From: Metabacillus endolithicus
GTDB taxonomy: Bacteria; Bacillota; Bacilli; Bacillales; Bacillaceae
Direction of reading: 5' to 3'
Assembly (NCBI RefSeq): GCF_023078335.1
Contig: NZ_CP095550.1
Location: 4,694,001-4,758,000, forward strand
DNA length: 64,000 nt
The translations under genes and the position numbers were made by a program. This document shows positions 9,914-19,785 of the stretch, one piece after another. Within the stretch, counting starts at the first letter, position 1; each line of letters opens with the position of its first letter. The notes under the pieces were generated by a model that did not search any database, was not told the origin of the DNA, and was given only the letters and a program-made list of their open reading frames with translations.

Positions 9914-10512
9914 AATTAGAAGGAAAAAGAATTGGATTTGGAATGACAGGTTCTCACTGCACATATGAAGAGGTATATCCACAAATTAAGTCATTAATGG
10001 ATGAAGGAGCTGACATTATACCAGTTGTCTCTCATACTGTGAAAAATACAACTACACGTTTTGGTAAAGCTGGAGAATGGGTAGAGAAAGTTGAAGAATT
10101 AACTGGCAATAAAGTAATTGACTCAATTGTGGCGGCAGAGCCACTAGGACCAAAATTGCCACTTGATTGTATGGTTATTGCACCATTAACAGGTAACTCC
10201 ATGAGTAAATTTGCCAATGCTTTAACAGACTCTCCTGTATTAATGGCTGCTAAGGCTACTCTTCGGACTCATCGTCCTGTAGTACTTGGGATCTCTACAA
10301 ATGATGCATTAGGACTAAATGGTGTAAACTTAATGCGTCTTATGGCAACAAAAGATATCTACTTTATTCCATTTGGTCAGGATATGCCAGATAAAAAGCC
10401 AAATTCAATGGTGGCAAGAATGGAATCATTGTTAGATACTGTAGTAGCAGCTTTAGAAGGTAAACAATATCAACCAGTAGTTGTAGAAAAATTCCGTGAT
10501 TTAGAGAATTAA
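9910..10512 (+). CDS. spoVFB: Dipicolinate synthase subunit B (flavoprotein)
   Basis: The 200-residue second subunit of dipicolinate synthase belongs to the FMN-binding flavoprotein family; the N-terminal IGFGMTGSHCTYEE and the central APLTGNSMSKFANAL segments are family marks. The ATG overlaps the spoVFA stop (ATGA), so the subunits should be made in equal amounts. The TTGGGATCTC region and the C-terminus show no damage. There is no U-rich terminator between this gene and asd, so sporulation transcription may continue into the DAP genes. Confidence 0.95.
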   Translation: MKLEGKRIGFGMTGSHCTYEEVYPQIKSLMDEGADIIPVVSHTVKNTTTRFGKAGEWVEKVEELTGNKVIDSIVAAEPLGPKLPLDCMVIAPLTGNSMSKFANALTDSPVLMAAKATLRTHRPVVLGISTNDALGLNGVNLMRLMATKDIYFIPFGQDMPDKKPNSMVARMESLLDTVVAALEGKQYQPVVVEKFRDLEN

Positions 10513-10592
10513 TTGCACAATTCAATGAAAGAATCATAAATTTTTAATCCATTCGACAATTAATGTGATAGAATAATACGTAAAAGATTTGA

Positions 10593-10619
10593 AGCTATAT
10601 ACAGTATCAAGATATAGCT
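10593..10619 (+). repeat. Inverted repeat in the asd leader
   Basis: AGCTATAT (10593-10600) and ATATAGCT (10612-10619) can form an eight-base-pair stem whose 3' side abuts the GGAAGGAG ribosome-binding site of asd. Function is unknown; it could modulate asd translation or be a processing site between the sporulation and vegetative parts of the operon. Confidence 0.5.
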
Positions 10620-10637
10620 GGAAGGAGCTAGTGTTAA

Positions 10638-11681
10638 ATGGAAGCAAGAGGTTATCATGTAGCAGTAGTCGGAGCAACAGGAGCAGTAGGGCAACAAATG
10701 CTTCATACTTTAGAACAACGTAATTTTCCAATTTCAAAATTAACTTTGCTTTCTTCAGAGCGTTCTGCCGGTAAAAAGGTAATGTTCAAGAATGAAGAAT
10801 ATACGGTTCAAGTTGCAACACCAGAAAGCTTTGAAGGCGTACAAATTGCGTTATTCAGTGCGGGTGGAAGTGTATCTAAGCAATTTGCTCCAGAAGCTGT
10901 AAAACGAGGAGCAATTGTTGTAGACAATACGAGTGCATATAGAATGGATGAAAATGTACCTTTAGTAGTACCTGAAGTAAATGAAGAAGCTTTAAAGAAT
11001 CATAACGGAATTATTGCAAATCCAAACTGTTCAACAATTCAAATGGTTGTACTTCTTGAACCAATTCGTAAGCAGTATGGCTTAAATAAAGTAATTGTAT
11101 CAACATATCAAGCAGTTTCAGGAGCTGGTGCAGCTGCCATTAACGAACTAAAGGAACAATCAAAAGCTATTTTAAACGGGGAAGAATTTACTCCGGAAAT
11201 TCTGCCTGTAGGTAGTGATGAAAAGCATTATCAGATTGCTTTTAATGCGATTCCACAAATTGATAAGTTCCAAGAAAATGGATTTACATTTGAAGAAATG
11301 AAAATGATTAACGAAACGAAGAAAATTATGACTATGCCAGAGTTGCATGTTGCTGCAACTTGCGTAAGATTACCTGTTGAAACTGGTCACTCTGAGTCTG
11401 TTTATGTTGAAGTTGATTCTCAGGATGTTTCAGCACAACAACTAAAAGAGTTGCTGAAAAATTCAGATGGAATTACTCTTCAAGACGATCCATCTCAGCA
11501 GCTATATCCAATGCCGGCAAATTGTGTTGGAAAAAATGATGTTTTCGTAGGCAGAATTCGTAAAGATTTAGACCGTGATAATGGTTTCCACATGTGGATT
11601 GTTTCTGATAACCTATTAAAAGGTGCTGCATGGAATTCTGTACAAATCGCTGAAAGTTTAGTTAAATTACAATTAGTTTAA
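10638..11681 (+). CDS. asd: Aspartate-semialdehyde dehydrogenase
   Basis: Asd reduces aspartyl phosphate to aspartate semialdehyde with NADPH, the branch point for lysine/DAP, threonine and methionine. The 347-residue protein has the nucleotide-binding GATGAVGQQ near residue 11 and the active-site NPNCST with Cys131, followed by the typical QAVSGAG segment. The start has a GGAAGGAG site. It heads the asd-dapG-dapA group and is separated from dapG by a strong stem-loop without a U-tract. Confidence 0.97.
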   Translation: MEARGYHVAVVGATGAVGQQMLHTLEQRNFPISKLTLLSSERSAGKKVMFKNEEYTVQVATPESFEGVQIALFSAGGSVSKQFAPEAVKRGAIVVDNTSAYRMDENVPLVVPEVNEEALKNHNGIIANPNCSTIQMVVLLEPIRKQYGLNKVIVSTYQAVSGAGAAAINELKEQSKAILNGEEFTPEILPVGSDEKHYQIAFNAIPQIDKFQENGFTFEEMKMINETKKIMTMPELHVAATCVRLPVETGHSESVYVEVDSQDVSAQQLKELLKNSDGITLQDDPSQQLYPMPANCVGKNDVFVGRIRKDLDRDNGFHMWIVSDNLLKGAAWNSVQIAESLVKLQLV

Positions 11682-11690
11682 CCTTTATAG

Positions 11691-11722
11691 GAAGAGAGCA
11701 TGGCGGATTGCCAGCTCTCTTC
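11691..11722 (+). repeat. Strong stem-loop between asd and dapG
   Basis: GAAGAGAGC and TGGC pair with GCCA and GCTCTCTTC (13 pairs, one bulged A, five-base loop). The following bases TCTCACG are not a U-tract, so this looks more like a processing or stability element than a terminator. Confidence 0.65.
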
Positions 11723-11750
11723 TCTCACGTCTATAGTAGAGGTGTTACAC

Positions 11751-12968
11751 TTGAAAATTATAGTTCAAAAATTCGGAGGAACATCCGTCAAAGATGATCG
11801 TGGTCGTCAAATGGCTCTTGGGCATATTAAAGATGCATTAAATGATGGCTATAAAGTTGTGGCAGTCGTATCGGCCATGGGTAGAAGTGGCGATCCTTAT
11901 GCTACTGACACACTTTTAGACTTAGTTTATGGAAATATTGAAAACATCTCTAAAAGAGAACAAGATATGCTCCTTTCTTGTGGTGAAGTTATTTCTTCAA
12001 TTGTCTTTTCCAGCCTCTTAAATCAAAATAAGATTAAAGCTACTTCCCTAACTGGAGCACAGGCTGGATTTGTGACAAATGACGATCATACAAATGCAAA
12101 AATACTGGAAATGGATTGTGAGCGATTATTAGGTATCCTAGCTAATCAAGATGTAATCGTTGTGGCTGGATTCCAAGGTGCGTCCATAAAAAGTGGAGAT
12201 ACCACGACGATTGGAAGAGGAGGCAGTGATACTTCGGCAGCAGCTCTTGGTGCAGCATTAGGTACTGAATATGTGGATATTTTTACAGATGTTGAAGGGG
12301 TAATGACAGCAGATCCTCGTATTGTTGAGAACGCAAAGCCTTTGACAAAAGTCACGTATACTGAAATTGTAAATCTTGCTTATCAAGGAGCAAAAGTAGT
12401 CCATCCTCGCGCAGTGGAAATTGCTATGCAAGCAGAGGTGCCAATTCGAGTTAGGTCCACTTATTCAAAATCAACAGGAACATTAGTTACGACAAATCAT
12501 TCCGCTAAAAAAGGCAGTGATGTTCATGAAAGCCTTATTACCGGAATTGCTCATGTTTCTAATGTAACTCAAATAAAAGTAGCAGCTAAAGAAGGACATT
12601 ATGATGTGCAGACAGAAGTATTTAAGGCAATGGCAAAAGAAGGAATCAGTGTCGACTTCTTCAACATCACACCTAAATCAGTGATCTATACTGTTACAGA
12701 TGTAGTAACTAATCAGGCAATTGATATACTTGAGGGGTTAGGGTATGAACCTATCGTTAACCGCCATTGTGCAAAAGTATCTGCAGTTGGAGCTGGTATA
12801 ATGGGGGTTCCAGGTGTAACTTCAAAAATCGTAACAGCTTTATCAGAACAAGGAATACAAATTCTGCAATCTGCAGATAGCCATACAACAATATGGGTCC
12901 TTGTAAAAGAACAAGATATGATTAAAGCGGTCAATGCTTTACATGATGCTTTTGATCTATCAGAATAA
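11751..12968 (+). CDS. dapG: Aspartokinase I (DAP-sensitive type)
   Basis: Aspartokinase phosphorylates aspartate, the first step to DAP and lysine. The start is TTG at 11751 (MKIIVQKFGGTSV) with AGAGGTG at 11738-11744; the upstream in-frame ATG lies inside the intergenic stem-loop and adds residues unlike the family. The 405-residue enzyme has the kinase motif VQKFGGTSV, the TTIGRGGSDTSAAALGAALG phosphate-binding region, and two C-terminal ACT domains (about 270-400). Placement after asd identifies it as the DapG isoenzyme, which in B. subtilis is inhibited by meso-DAP and supplies cell wall and spore dipicolinate. Confidence 0.95.
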   Translation: MKIIVQKFGGTSVKDDRGRQMALGHIKDALNDGYKVVAVVSAMGRSGDPYATDTLLDLVYGNIENISKREQDMLLSCGEVISSIVFSSLLNQNKIKATSLTGAQAGFVTNDDHTNAKILEMDCERLLGILANQDVIVVAGFQGASIKSGDTTTIGRGGSDTSAAALGAALGTEYVDIFTDVEGVMTADPRIVENAKPLTKVTYTEIVNLAYQGAKVVHPRAVEIAMQAEVPIRVRSTYSKSTGTLVTTNHSAKKGSDVHESLITGIAHVSNVTQIKVAAKEGHYDVQTEVFKAMAKEGISVDFFNITPKSVIYTVTDVVTNQAIDILEGLGYEPIVNRHCAKVSAVGAGIMGVPGVTSKIVTALSEQGIQILQSADSHTTIWVLVKEQDMIKAVNALHDAFDLSE

Positions 12969-12976
12969 AAAGAGAG

Positions 12977-13031
12977 AAAAATGCTTGGGAATTTCCTTGG
13001 CTCAAAAGGAAATAAAGCGCTGAAGCATTTT
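12977..13031 (+). repeat. Long stem-loop between dapG and dapA
   Basis: Outer arms AAAATGCTT and AAGCATTTT and inner arms ATTTCCTT and AAGGAAAT form a two-part stem that fills the dapG-dapA gap. The last arm is followed by ACGG, not by a U-tract. It resembles the asd-dapG element in position and lack of terminator character. Confidence 0.65.
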
Positions 13032-13065
13032 ACGGCAGAATGCAACATAAGGAGTGAAGGTAAGA

Positions 13066-13944
13066 ATGGGTCTTTTTGGTAAAGTATCAACAGCAATGGT
13101 AACACCATTTGATAAAAATGGAAATATTGATTTTCAAAAAACATCAACATTGATTGATTACCTTATAAATCACGGTTCTGATTCATTAGTTATTGCGGGT
13201 ACAACAGGTGAATCTCCAACTTTAAGTACTGAGGAAAAACTTGCACTAATTAAACACTCTGTTAAAGAAGTTAATGGTAGAGTTCCTGTTATCGCTGGAA
13301 CAGGCAGCAATAATACAGCAGCTTCCATTAAGTTAACGAAGCAAGCTGAAGAAGCTGGTGTAGATGCTATTATGCTTGTTGTTCCTTATTATAACAAGCC
13401 AAGTCAAGAAGGTTTATATCAGCACTTTAAAACAATAGCAGAATCTACAAAGCTGCCAGTAATGTTATATAATATTCCTGGTAGAAGTGTGATTAACATG
13501 ACTGTAGATACAATTGTAAGGTTATCGGAAATTCCAAACATCGTAGCAATAAAAGAAGCAAGCGGTAATTTAGATGCTATGGCCGAAATAATTTCAAAAA
13601 CGGACGCTGAATTTGCACTATATACTGGTGATGACGGTTTAACTCTACCAGCCCTTTCAATAGGAGGGAATGGTGTAGTGTCCGTTGCTTCACATATTAT
13701 TGGGAACGAAATGCAAGCAATGATCTCATCTTTCGAAAATGGTGATCATGCCCAAGCAGCAGAACAGCATCGTACTTTATTACCAATTATGAAACAACTA
13801 TTTGCTGCTCCAAACCCTAGTCCAGTAAAAACAGCACTTCAAGTTAAAGGCTTGGATGTTGGATCAGTACGCTTACCTTTATTACCGTTAACAAGTTTGG
13901 AACGAAACGAATTAATGGATGTTATTGATAAAAACCTAAGATAA
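13066..13944 (+). CDS. dapA: 4-hydroxy-tetrahydrodipicolinate synthase
   Basis: DapA condenses pyruvate with aspartate semialdehyde to give the precursor of both DAP/lysine and, through SpoVFAB, dipicolinic acid. The start is the ATG at 13066 (MGLFGKVSTAMVTPF) with AGGAGTG about ten bases upstream; a GTG 12 bases earlier overlaps that site. The 292-residue TIM-barrel enzyme has the GTTGESPTL loop, the catalytic-triad tyrosine region (VVPYYNKPSQEG) and the Schiff-base lysine in AIKEASG (Lys163). It is the last gene of the group and has a long terminator. Confidence 0.97.
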   Translation: MGLFGKVSTAMVTPFDKNGNIDFQKTSTLIDYLINHGSDSLVIAGTTGESPTLSTEEKLALIKHSVKEVNGRVPVIAGTGSNNTAASIKLTKQAEEAGVDAIMLVVPYYNKPSQEGLYQHFKTIAESTKLPVMLYNIPGRSVINMTVDTIVRLSEIPNIVAIKEASGNLDAMAEIISKTDAEFALYTGDDGLTLPALSIGGNGVVSVASHIIGNEMQAMISSFENGDHAQAAEQHRTLLPIMKQLFAAPNPSPVKTALQVKGLDVGSVRLPLLPLTSLERNELMDVIDKNLR

Positions 13945-13951
13945 GAATAGA

Positions 13952-14007
13952 AGAAGGGATGCTTGAGGTAAGAATAAAAACTTACTCAGGTGTCTCTTCT
14001 TTTTTTT
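13952..14007 (+). terminator. Rho-independent terminator after dapA
   Basis: An extended stem of about 20 pairs with some G-U pairs (AGAAGGGATGCTTGAG... with ...CTCAGGTGTCTCTTCT) runs into T8. Confidence 0.9.
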
Positions 14008-14166
14008 CCTTTAGTAAACTTTTTATCCTTTTAAATTAACTTATTTATGCATGTTGAAAAAAGACTCATATATTATACGGCGAAAATTTCCTTGTATTCC
14101 AATTCTTTCATCAGTTATAATATTTCTAAGTGACGTTGAACGGGTACTTCAGTGGGGAGGATTTTC

Positions 14167-15828
14167 ATGGAAAAAACAGAAAATATAAAATTAATTGCTT
14201 TAGGTGGAGTAGGAGAAGTCGGAAAAAATATGTTTGTTGTTGAAATTAATTCTGACATATTTGTTATTGATGCCGGCTTAATGTATCCAGAAGATAGTAT
14301 GTTAGGAATCGATATGGTTATACCGGATATTACTTACCTTAAGGAAAATGAAGAAAGAATAAAGGGGATCTTTTTAACACACGGTCATGATGAAAGTATC
14401 GGTGGAATCTTTTATTTACTGAATAATTTAAGTGTTCCAATTTATGGGACAAAGCTTACTTTGGCTCTGGTTGGAGAAAAGTTAAAAGAAAATCGTATGA
14501 GACAATCTGTGTTTGTCAAAGAAATTGATAATGAAACGATTTTGTCATTTCCAAGTACAGAAATCTCGTTTTTTAGAACAAATCACAGTATTCCAGATTC
14601 AGTAGGAATTAGTTTTGAAACTTCTATGGGAGCAATTATTCATACTGGAGATTTTAAAATTGATCAAACACCAGTAGCTGATAGTCATATGGATATTGGT
14701 AAAATTGCTAAGTTAGGTGAAAACGGTGTCTTATGCTTACTATCTGATAGTATAAATGCGGAAAGACCAGGTTATTCTGGTTCAGAAGCCAGAGTAGGTG
14801 GAGAAATTTCAGATGTTATGTACAATGCTGATGGACGAGTAATAGTTGCTGTTTTTGCTTCAAACTTATATCGAATTCAACAAGTAATTAATGCGGCAGT
14901 GAAAAACAATCGTAAATTAGCTGTTGTTGGAAAAAATATGAATAATATACTAAATTTAGCGATAAGTCTTGGCTACATTTCTGTTGAAGAAGAACTCATT
15001 ATTTCCGTAAATGAAATTAATAAACATGAATCAAATGAAGTGGCCATATTAACAACAAGTAACCATGGCGATCCACTTGCTGTTTTATCTAGAATGGCTA
15101 AGCAGTCACATAAATTGGTGAATGTGAAAGATGGAGATACTGTTCTAATTGCTGCAACACCTATACCGGGTCATGAACTGGTATTTTCTAAAACCATTGA
15201 TCTATTAAGTAGAGCAGGAGCCAATGTGATTTTTGGACAAAAACAAATACATGTTTCGGGACATGGGCATCAGGAAGAATTAAAAATGATGCTTAATTTA
15301 ACAAAACCAAAATATTTTATACCAATTCATGGCGAATTTAAAATGCAAAAGGCTCATGAAAAACTAGCAAAACAAGTTGGTATTGAATCTCAAAATATCT
15401 TCTTAGTTGATAAAGGAGAAGTAGTAGAGTTCAAAGGACAGAATGTTTACACTGGTGCAAAAGTACCTTCAGGGAATGTTTTGATTGATGGTTTAGGGAT
15501 TGGTGATGTTGGTAATATCGTTCTTCGAGACCGCAGATTATTATCACAAGATGGTATTTTAATTGTAGTCGTAACACTTAATAAGCAGAAAAAGCAGATA
15601 ACCTCAGGTCCTGAAATTATCACAAGAGGATTCGTATATGTAAGAGAATCTGAGGAACTAATCGGAGAAGCGACTAAGGTTGTATCAAACATCGTAGAAC
15701 GCAGTATGCAAGAACACTCTATAGAATGGTCTTCAATTAAACTGAGCATTCGTGAATCATTAAATCAATTCTTATATGAAAAAACTAAGAGAAGACCGAT
15801 GATTCTTCCAATTATTATGGAAATTTAA
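14167..15828 (+). CDS. rnjB: Ribonuclease J2
   Basis: RNase J2 pairs with J1 as a 5'-3' exo/endonuclease for mRNA decay and rRNA maturation. The start is ATG 14167 (MEKTENIKLIALGGVGEVG) behind GGGGAGG; an in-frame GTG at 14152 overlaps that site. The 553-residue product has the metallo-beta-lactamase and beta-CASP domains and the C-terminal domain. The metal motif is HGHDE at 72-76 rather than HGHxDH, so a metal-binding His is missing. That fits J2, which is much less active than J1. Position after dapA also marks it as rnjB. Confidence 0.94.
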   Translation: MEKTENIKLIALGGVGEVGKNMFVVEINSDIFVIDAGLMYPEDSMLGIDMVIPDITYLKENEERIKGIFLTHGHDESIGGIFYLLNNLSVPIYGTKLTLALVGEKLKENRMRQSVFVKEIDNETILSFPSTEISFFRTNHSIPDSVGISFETSMGAIIHTGDFKIDQTPVADSHMDIGKIAKLGENGVLCLLSDSINAERPGYSGSEARVGGEISDVMYNADGRVIVAVFASNLYRIQQVINAAVKNNRKLAVVGKNMNNILNLAISLGYISVEEELIISVNEINKHESNEVAILTTSNHGDPLAVLSRMAKQSHKLVNVKDGDTVLIAATPIPGHELVFSKTIDLLSRAGANVIFGQKQIHVSGHGHQEELKMMLNLTKPKYFIPIHGEFKMQKAHEKLAKQVGIESQNIFLVDKGEVVEFKGQNVYTGAKVPSGNVLIDGLGIGDVGNIVLRDRRLLSQDGILIVVVTLNKQKKQITSGPEIITRGFVYVRESEELIGEATKVVSNIVERSMQEHSIEWSSIKLSIRESLNQFLYEKTKRRPMILPIIMEI

Positions 15829-15844
15829 TCTAGTGTTATGTTGT

Positions 15845-15879
15845 AAAAAGCATTGAGTATGTTCAATGCTTTTTGTTTT
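15845..15879 (+). terminator. Rho-independent terminator after rnjB
   Basis: AAAAAGCATTGA pairs with TCAATGCTTTTT (12 pairs, six-base loop), then GTTTTG. Confidence 0.92.
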
Positions 15880-15958
15880 GTCTCTTTTCTATTCATTCGT
15901 ATGAAAATAGTGAGGTTGTCAATACTACAGAAAGAATGAAATAGAAAGGATGGCTAAC

Positions 15959-16693
15959 ATGACAAATCATGATCATTACATAAAAAATGAGGCTACAGAA
16001 AAACCAGAAGGAAAAGAGAGCTCTATTGTAGAGAAAATCCAACAATTAGGACAAACGAATGTTCCTCAAATGGGAAACGATTCAAAAATACACTGTTTAA
16101 CAATTGTGGGACAAATTGAAGGACATATTCAACTACCACCACAAAATAAAACAACGAAATATGAGCATGTTATTCCTCAAATTGTTGCAATTGAACAAAA
16201 CCCAAATATTGAAGGTTTATTAGTTATTCTTAATACCGTTGGTGGAGACGTTGAAGCGGGACTTGCGATAGCTGAGATGCTATCATCCTTATCTAAACCA
16301 ACAGTATCGATTGTTTTAGGTGGAGGCCATTCTATTGGCGTTCCAATTGCAGTATCTTGTGATTATTCATTCATAGCAGAGTCTGCAACAATGACGATTC
16401 ATCCAGTAAGATTAACAGGTCTTGTTATTGGGGTTCCACAGACTTTCGAATATTTAGACAAAATGCAAGAGCGTGTTATTAATTTCGTAACAAAGAATTC
16501 ACATATTAGTGAAGAGAAATTTAAAGAGCTTATGCTGTCAAAAGGCAACCTAACTCGTGATATCGGAACGAATGTCGTTGGAGCGGATGCTGTGGAATAT
16601 GGTTTGATAAACGAAGTAGGCGGCGTTGGACAAGCAATTAAAAAGCTCAATAGTTTACTCGAGAAAAATGACGATGATCAGGTGCTTCAATAA
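15959..16693 (+). CDS. tepA: ClpP-like protease TepA
   Basis: A ClpP/crotonase-fold serine protease, first described in B. subtilis as a translocation-enhancing protein and later linked to degradation of small acid-soluble spore proteins. The start is ATG 15959, as the AAAGGATGG site lies just upstream; the ATG at 15950 lies inside that site. The 244-residue protein has [18 protein letters not shown], the nucleophile region [11 protein letters not shown] (Ser125) and [10 protein letters not shown] with the candidate His. Its TAA overlaps the ylzJ ATG by one base. Confidence 0.92.
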   Translation: MTNHDHYIKNEATEKPEGKESSIVEKIQQLGQTNVPQMGNDSKIHCLTIVGQIEGHIQLPPQNKTTKYEHVIPQIVAIEQNPNIEGLLVILNTVGGDVEAGLAIAEMLSSLSKPTVSIVLGGGHSIGVPIAVSCDYSFIAESATMTIHPVRLTGLVIGVPQTFEYLDKMQERVINFVTKNSHISEEKFKELMLSKGNLTRDIGTNVVGADAVEYGLINEVGGVGQAIKKLNSLLEKNDDDQVLQ

Positions 16694-16917
16694 TGATTTA
16701 TTATACAATGATGCCAGAGGAACTTATGTTTCCTCATACAGAAGCAGAATATAAAAAGCAATCAGTCATCGAAATGAACGGGATACAACTGCTAGTTCAA
16801 CAATCTGAGAATGCCCAATACGAGATTATACGAGTATTAAGTAGTGATCCACAGCACTATTTAAATTCAGAATTATGTCCAGGTCAAAAAATTACAATGT
16901 CCCTTTCTACCATCTAG
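16693..16917 (+). CDS. ylzJ: YlzJ-like small protein
   Basis: A 74-residue protein of the YlzJ-like family, always seen after tepA in bacilli. It begins [15 protein letters not shown], the family hallmark. Its ATG overlaps the tepA TAA (TAATG), which implies translational coupling. No function is known and no motif is visible. A short hairpin with a weak T-tract follows, before spoIIIE. Confidence 0.85.
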   Translation: MIYYTMMPEELMFPHTEAEYKKQSVIEMNGIQLLVQQSENAQYEIIRVLSSDPQHYLNSELCPGQKITMSLSTI

Positions 16918-16953
16918 TTCTGTTATGATATAATAAAATAGATCTTCTTTTAT

Positions 16954-16980
16954 AAGGCAGCCATTTCGGCTGCTTTCTTC
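16954..16980 (+). terminator. Probable terminator after ylzJ
   Basis: AAGGCAGCC pairs with GGCTGCTTT (nine pairs, one G-U) around ATTTC. The tail TTTCTTC is only moderately T-rich, so read-through to spoIIIE is possible. Confidence 0.65.
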
Positions 16981-17077
16981 ATTGTATTTAAAATAATAAA
17001 AAAACTGTGCATGATGCCTTTGGCTGCATTAATTTTAGATATAATTACATATTCGAAAGAAACAAAGGTGATAAAAG

Positions 17078-19458
17078 ATGGCAAAACGAAAAAGAAGACA
17101 GAAACAGTCAAAGGATGATTGGAAGAAGACACTAAAGTTTGAGTTGGCAGGCTTAATCATTTTAGCAATTGCTCTTATTACAATTTCAAAGCTTGGATTT
17201 GTCGGAACAACATTCGTTCATTTGTTTCGATTTTTTAGTGGCGAATGGTACATGCTCTTTCTTATTGGAATTGTCCTGTTTTCACTATTCCTTATATGGA
17301 AGCGGCAGATCCCAACTTTATTTAGCAGACAAATGATAGGAATATATTGCGTAACAGCATCATTGTTATTATTAAGTCATGTGACATTATTTAAAATGCT
17401 CTCACATAATGGTACCTTCGCTTCACCAAGTGTGATTTCTAATACTCTTGAGCTATTTTGGATGGAAGTAAAAGGTGAAGCAAGTACTGTTGATTTAGGC
17501 GGGGGAATAATCGGAGCGGTATTGTTTGCTGCATCCTATTATTTATTTGCAGAGGCTGGTTCAAAAATTATAGCAATTGTCTTAATTGTAATTGGAGTAC
17601 TTTTGATTACTGGAAAATCCCTTCAAGCTACACTGGCGAAGATTCTTCTCCCTATTGGTGGATTTATCAAGAATCAAACAGTTGGCTTTTTAGAAGATAT
17701 GAAAAATCTACCTAAGGCCTTAAGACAGCAGCAAAAAAAGAAAAAGCCTAAAAAGAAGAAGAAAGAGAAAAAAGATTATGATGATGAAATAATGGAAGAA
17801 GATTTAGAGGATGAAGAAGATGTACTTCAACCAATCATATCAAGCTTTTCTGATACAGAGAATGGTCAGCAAGAAATGATTATACATACAATGGAAGAAC
17901 AAAAACAACCTTCTCGCGACCCTAAAGAAAGAAAAGCAGATCATGAAAAACAACAACAATCATCTAATGAATCCAGTGAGGTTAATGAGGCACTTCAAAC
18001 AATATCATTTGTTGAAGTAGAAAATAAAGATTATAAGCTACCACCACTTGATTTGTTAAAAGCTCCAAAACAAAATTCACAGCAGGCAGATAAGAAGAAT
18101 ATTTATGAAAATGCAAGGAAACTTGAAAAAACGTTTCAAAGCTTTGGTGTAAAAGCTAAAGTAACACAAGTTCATTTAGGTCCTGCTGTTACCAAATACG
18201 AAGTTTATCCTGATGTCGGAGTAAAGGTTAGCAAAATTGTCAACTTAAGTGATGATCTTGCATTAGCATTAGCAGCAAAAGATATTCGAATAGAAGCACC
18301 TATTCCGGGGAAATCAGCAGTTGGAATTGAAGTGCCTAATTCAGAAATCGCAATGGTTTCATTAAGAGAAGTATTAGAATCAAAAGCAAATGATCGCCCA
18401 GATGCAAGGTTGTTAATTGGCCTAGGAAGAGATATTTCAGGTGATGCGGTTTTAGCTGAACTAAACAAAATGCCCCATCTTTTAGTTGCAGGTGCTACAG
18501 GAAGCGGAAAGAGTGTTTGTATTAACGGTATCATTACTAGTATTTTAATGAGAGCAAAACCACATGAAGTCAAGTTGATGATGATTGATCCAAAAATGGT
18601 CGAGTTAAATGTATATAACGGGGTACCACATTTGCTTGCACCGGTAGTAACAGATCCTAAAAAAGCATCACAAGCATTAAAAAAAGTTGTTAATGAAATG
18701 GAAAGAAGATATGAGCTCTTCTCCCATACAGGTACTAGAAACATAGAGGGTTATAATGAAGTTATAAAAAGAAATAACCGTGAAGAGGAAGCAAAGCAAC
18801 CGGAACTCCCATATATTGTTGTAATTGTTGATGAGCTTGCAGACTTGATGATGGTAGCTTCTTCTGATGTAGAAGATTCTATTACAAGGCTTTCGCAAAT
18901 GGCACGTGCAGCTGGAATACATTTAATTATTGCGACACAGCGTCCATCAGTTGATGTTATTACAGGTGTTATTAAGGCAAATATTCCTTCTCGTATTGCC
19001 TTTAGTGTCTCATCCATGACAGATTCAAGAACCATATTAGATATGGGAGGAGCTGAAAAGCTACTTGGAAGAGGGGACATGCTCTTCCTACCTGTTGGTG
19101 CCTCTAAACCAGTTCGGGTACAAGGTGCATTTTTATCCGATGAAGAGGTAGAACAAACAGTTAACTTTGTTATTGCACAACAAAAAGCTCAATATCAGGA
19201 AGAAATGATTCCAACTGAGGTTGTAGAAACAACTAGTGAAGTTGATGATGAATTGTTTGATGAAGCTGTACAACTTGTTGTTGACATGCAAACAGCCTCT
19301 GTATCTATGCTTCAAAGACGATTTCGTGTTGGATATACAAGGGTACTGCAAGATTAATAGATGCGATGGAAGAACGAGGAATCGTCGGTCCATATGAAGG
19401 AAGCAAACCGCGAGAAGTCCTTCTTTCAAAAGAAAAACATGAAGACATTACTTCTTAA
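17078..19458 (+). pseudogene. spoIIIE: DNA translocase SpoIIIE/FtsK, frameshifted near the C-terminus
   Basis: SpoIIIE is the septum-bound ATPase that pumps the forespore chromosome through the polar septum. There are about four membrane segments in the first 175 residues, a charged Lys/Glu-rich linker, then the motor with Walker A GATGSGKS (472-479) and Walker [12 protein letters not shown], and a C-terminal winged-helix gamma domain. The first frame stops at 19357 after GYTRVLQD. Two bases (TA) near 19344 appear extra compared with the expected [14 protein letters not shown], and the other frame then reads [17 protein letters not shown] to a TAA at 19458. With the shift corrected, the length is about 793 residues, normal for the family. 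The lesion lies in the DNA-reading domain, so a real mutation would impair sporulation; sequence error is likelier. Confidence 0.9.
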
Positions 19459-19465
19459 TATCATG

Positions 19466-19514
19466 ACTAAACAGAGACATCTTTTAATAAGTTGATTTCT
19501 GTTTAGTTTTTTTT
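19466..19514 (+). terminator. Rho-independent terminator after spoIIIE
   Basis: ACTAAACAGA pairs with TCTGTTTAGT across a 22-base loop, then T8. Confidence 0.85.
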
Positions 19515-19543
19515 ATGGTTTTGGTATATAACTATTAAATTCA

Positions 19544-19572
19544 TCGACAAAATGTGACAAAAAGAGTAAGAT
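19544..19572 (+). promoter_or_regulatory. Candidate sigma-A promoter upstream of ymfC
   Basis: TCGACA (-35), exactly 17 bases, then TAAGAT (-10). The distance to the ymfC start is about 210 bases, so the leader would be long. The rest of the 327-base gap holds repeats of a GGgTATAAc-like motif (see findings). Confidence 0.5.
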
Positions 19573-19785
19573 ATAAATGCATTGTATGAAGAGTCATGTT
19601 ATGGGTATAAGTTAACCCATAGAAACAAACGATAGGAAAGAATTCCTTCCTTATTCGACAATTTTTACTAGTTTCTATTTATTTATAGTATAAAACATGA
19701 TATAGTAATTTCGGTTAGACTATGGTGTATAACATCTGATGTCTGATCTCTTGTATATAGTGGGTATAACTGGGGGCGCGTTTCA

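Noticed and set aside
10546..10577. Sigma-A promoter before asd
   Set aside because: TCGACA and TAGAAT are present but 10 bases apart, and no correct -35/-10 pair with 16-18 bases spacing was found.
11700..11750. Upstream ATG start for dapG
   Set aside because: It lies inside the strong intergenic stem-loop and adds residues absent from aspartokinases; TTG 11751 has a proper site.
18205..18744. Open frame of 179 codons on the - strand inside spoIIIE
   Set aside because: The + strand encodes the conserved ATPase core here; the reverse frame has low-complexity Ser/Leu composition typical of antisense shadows.
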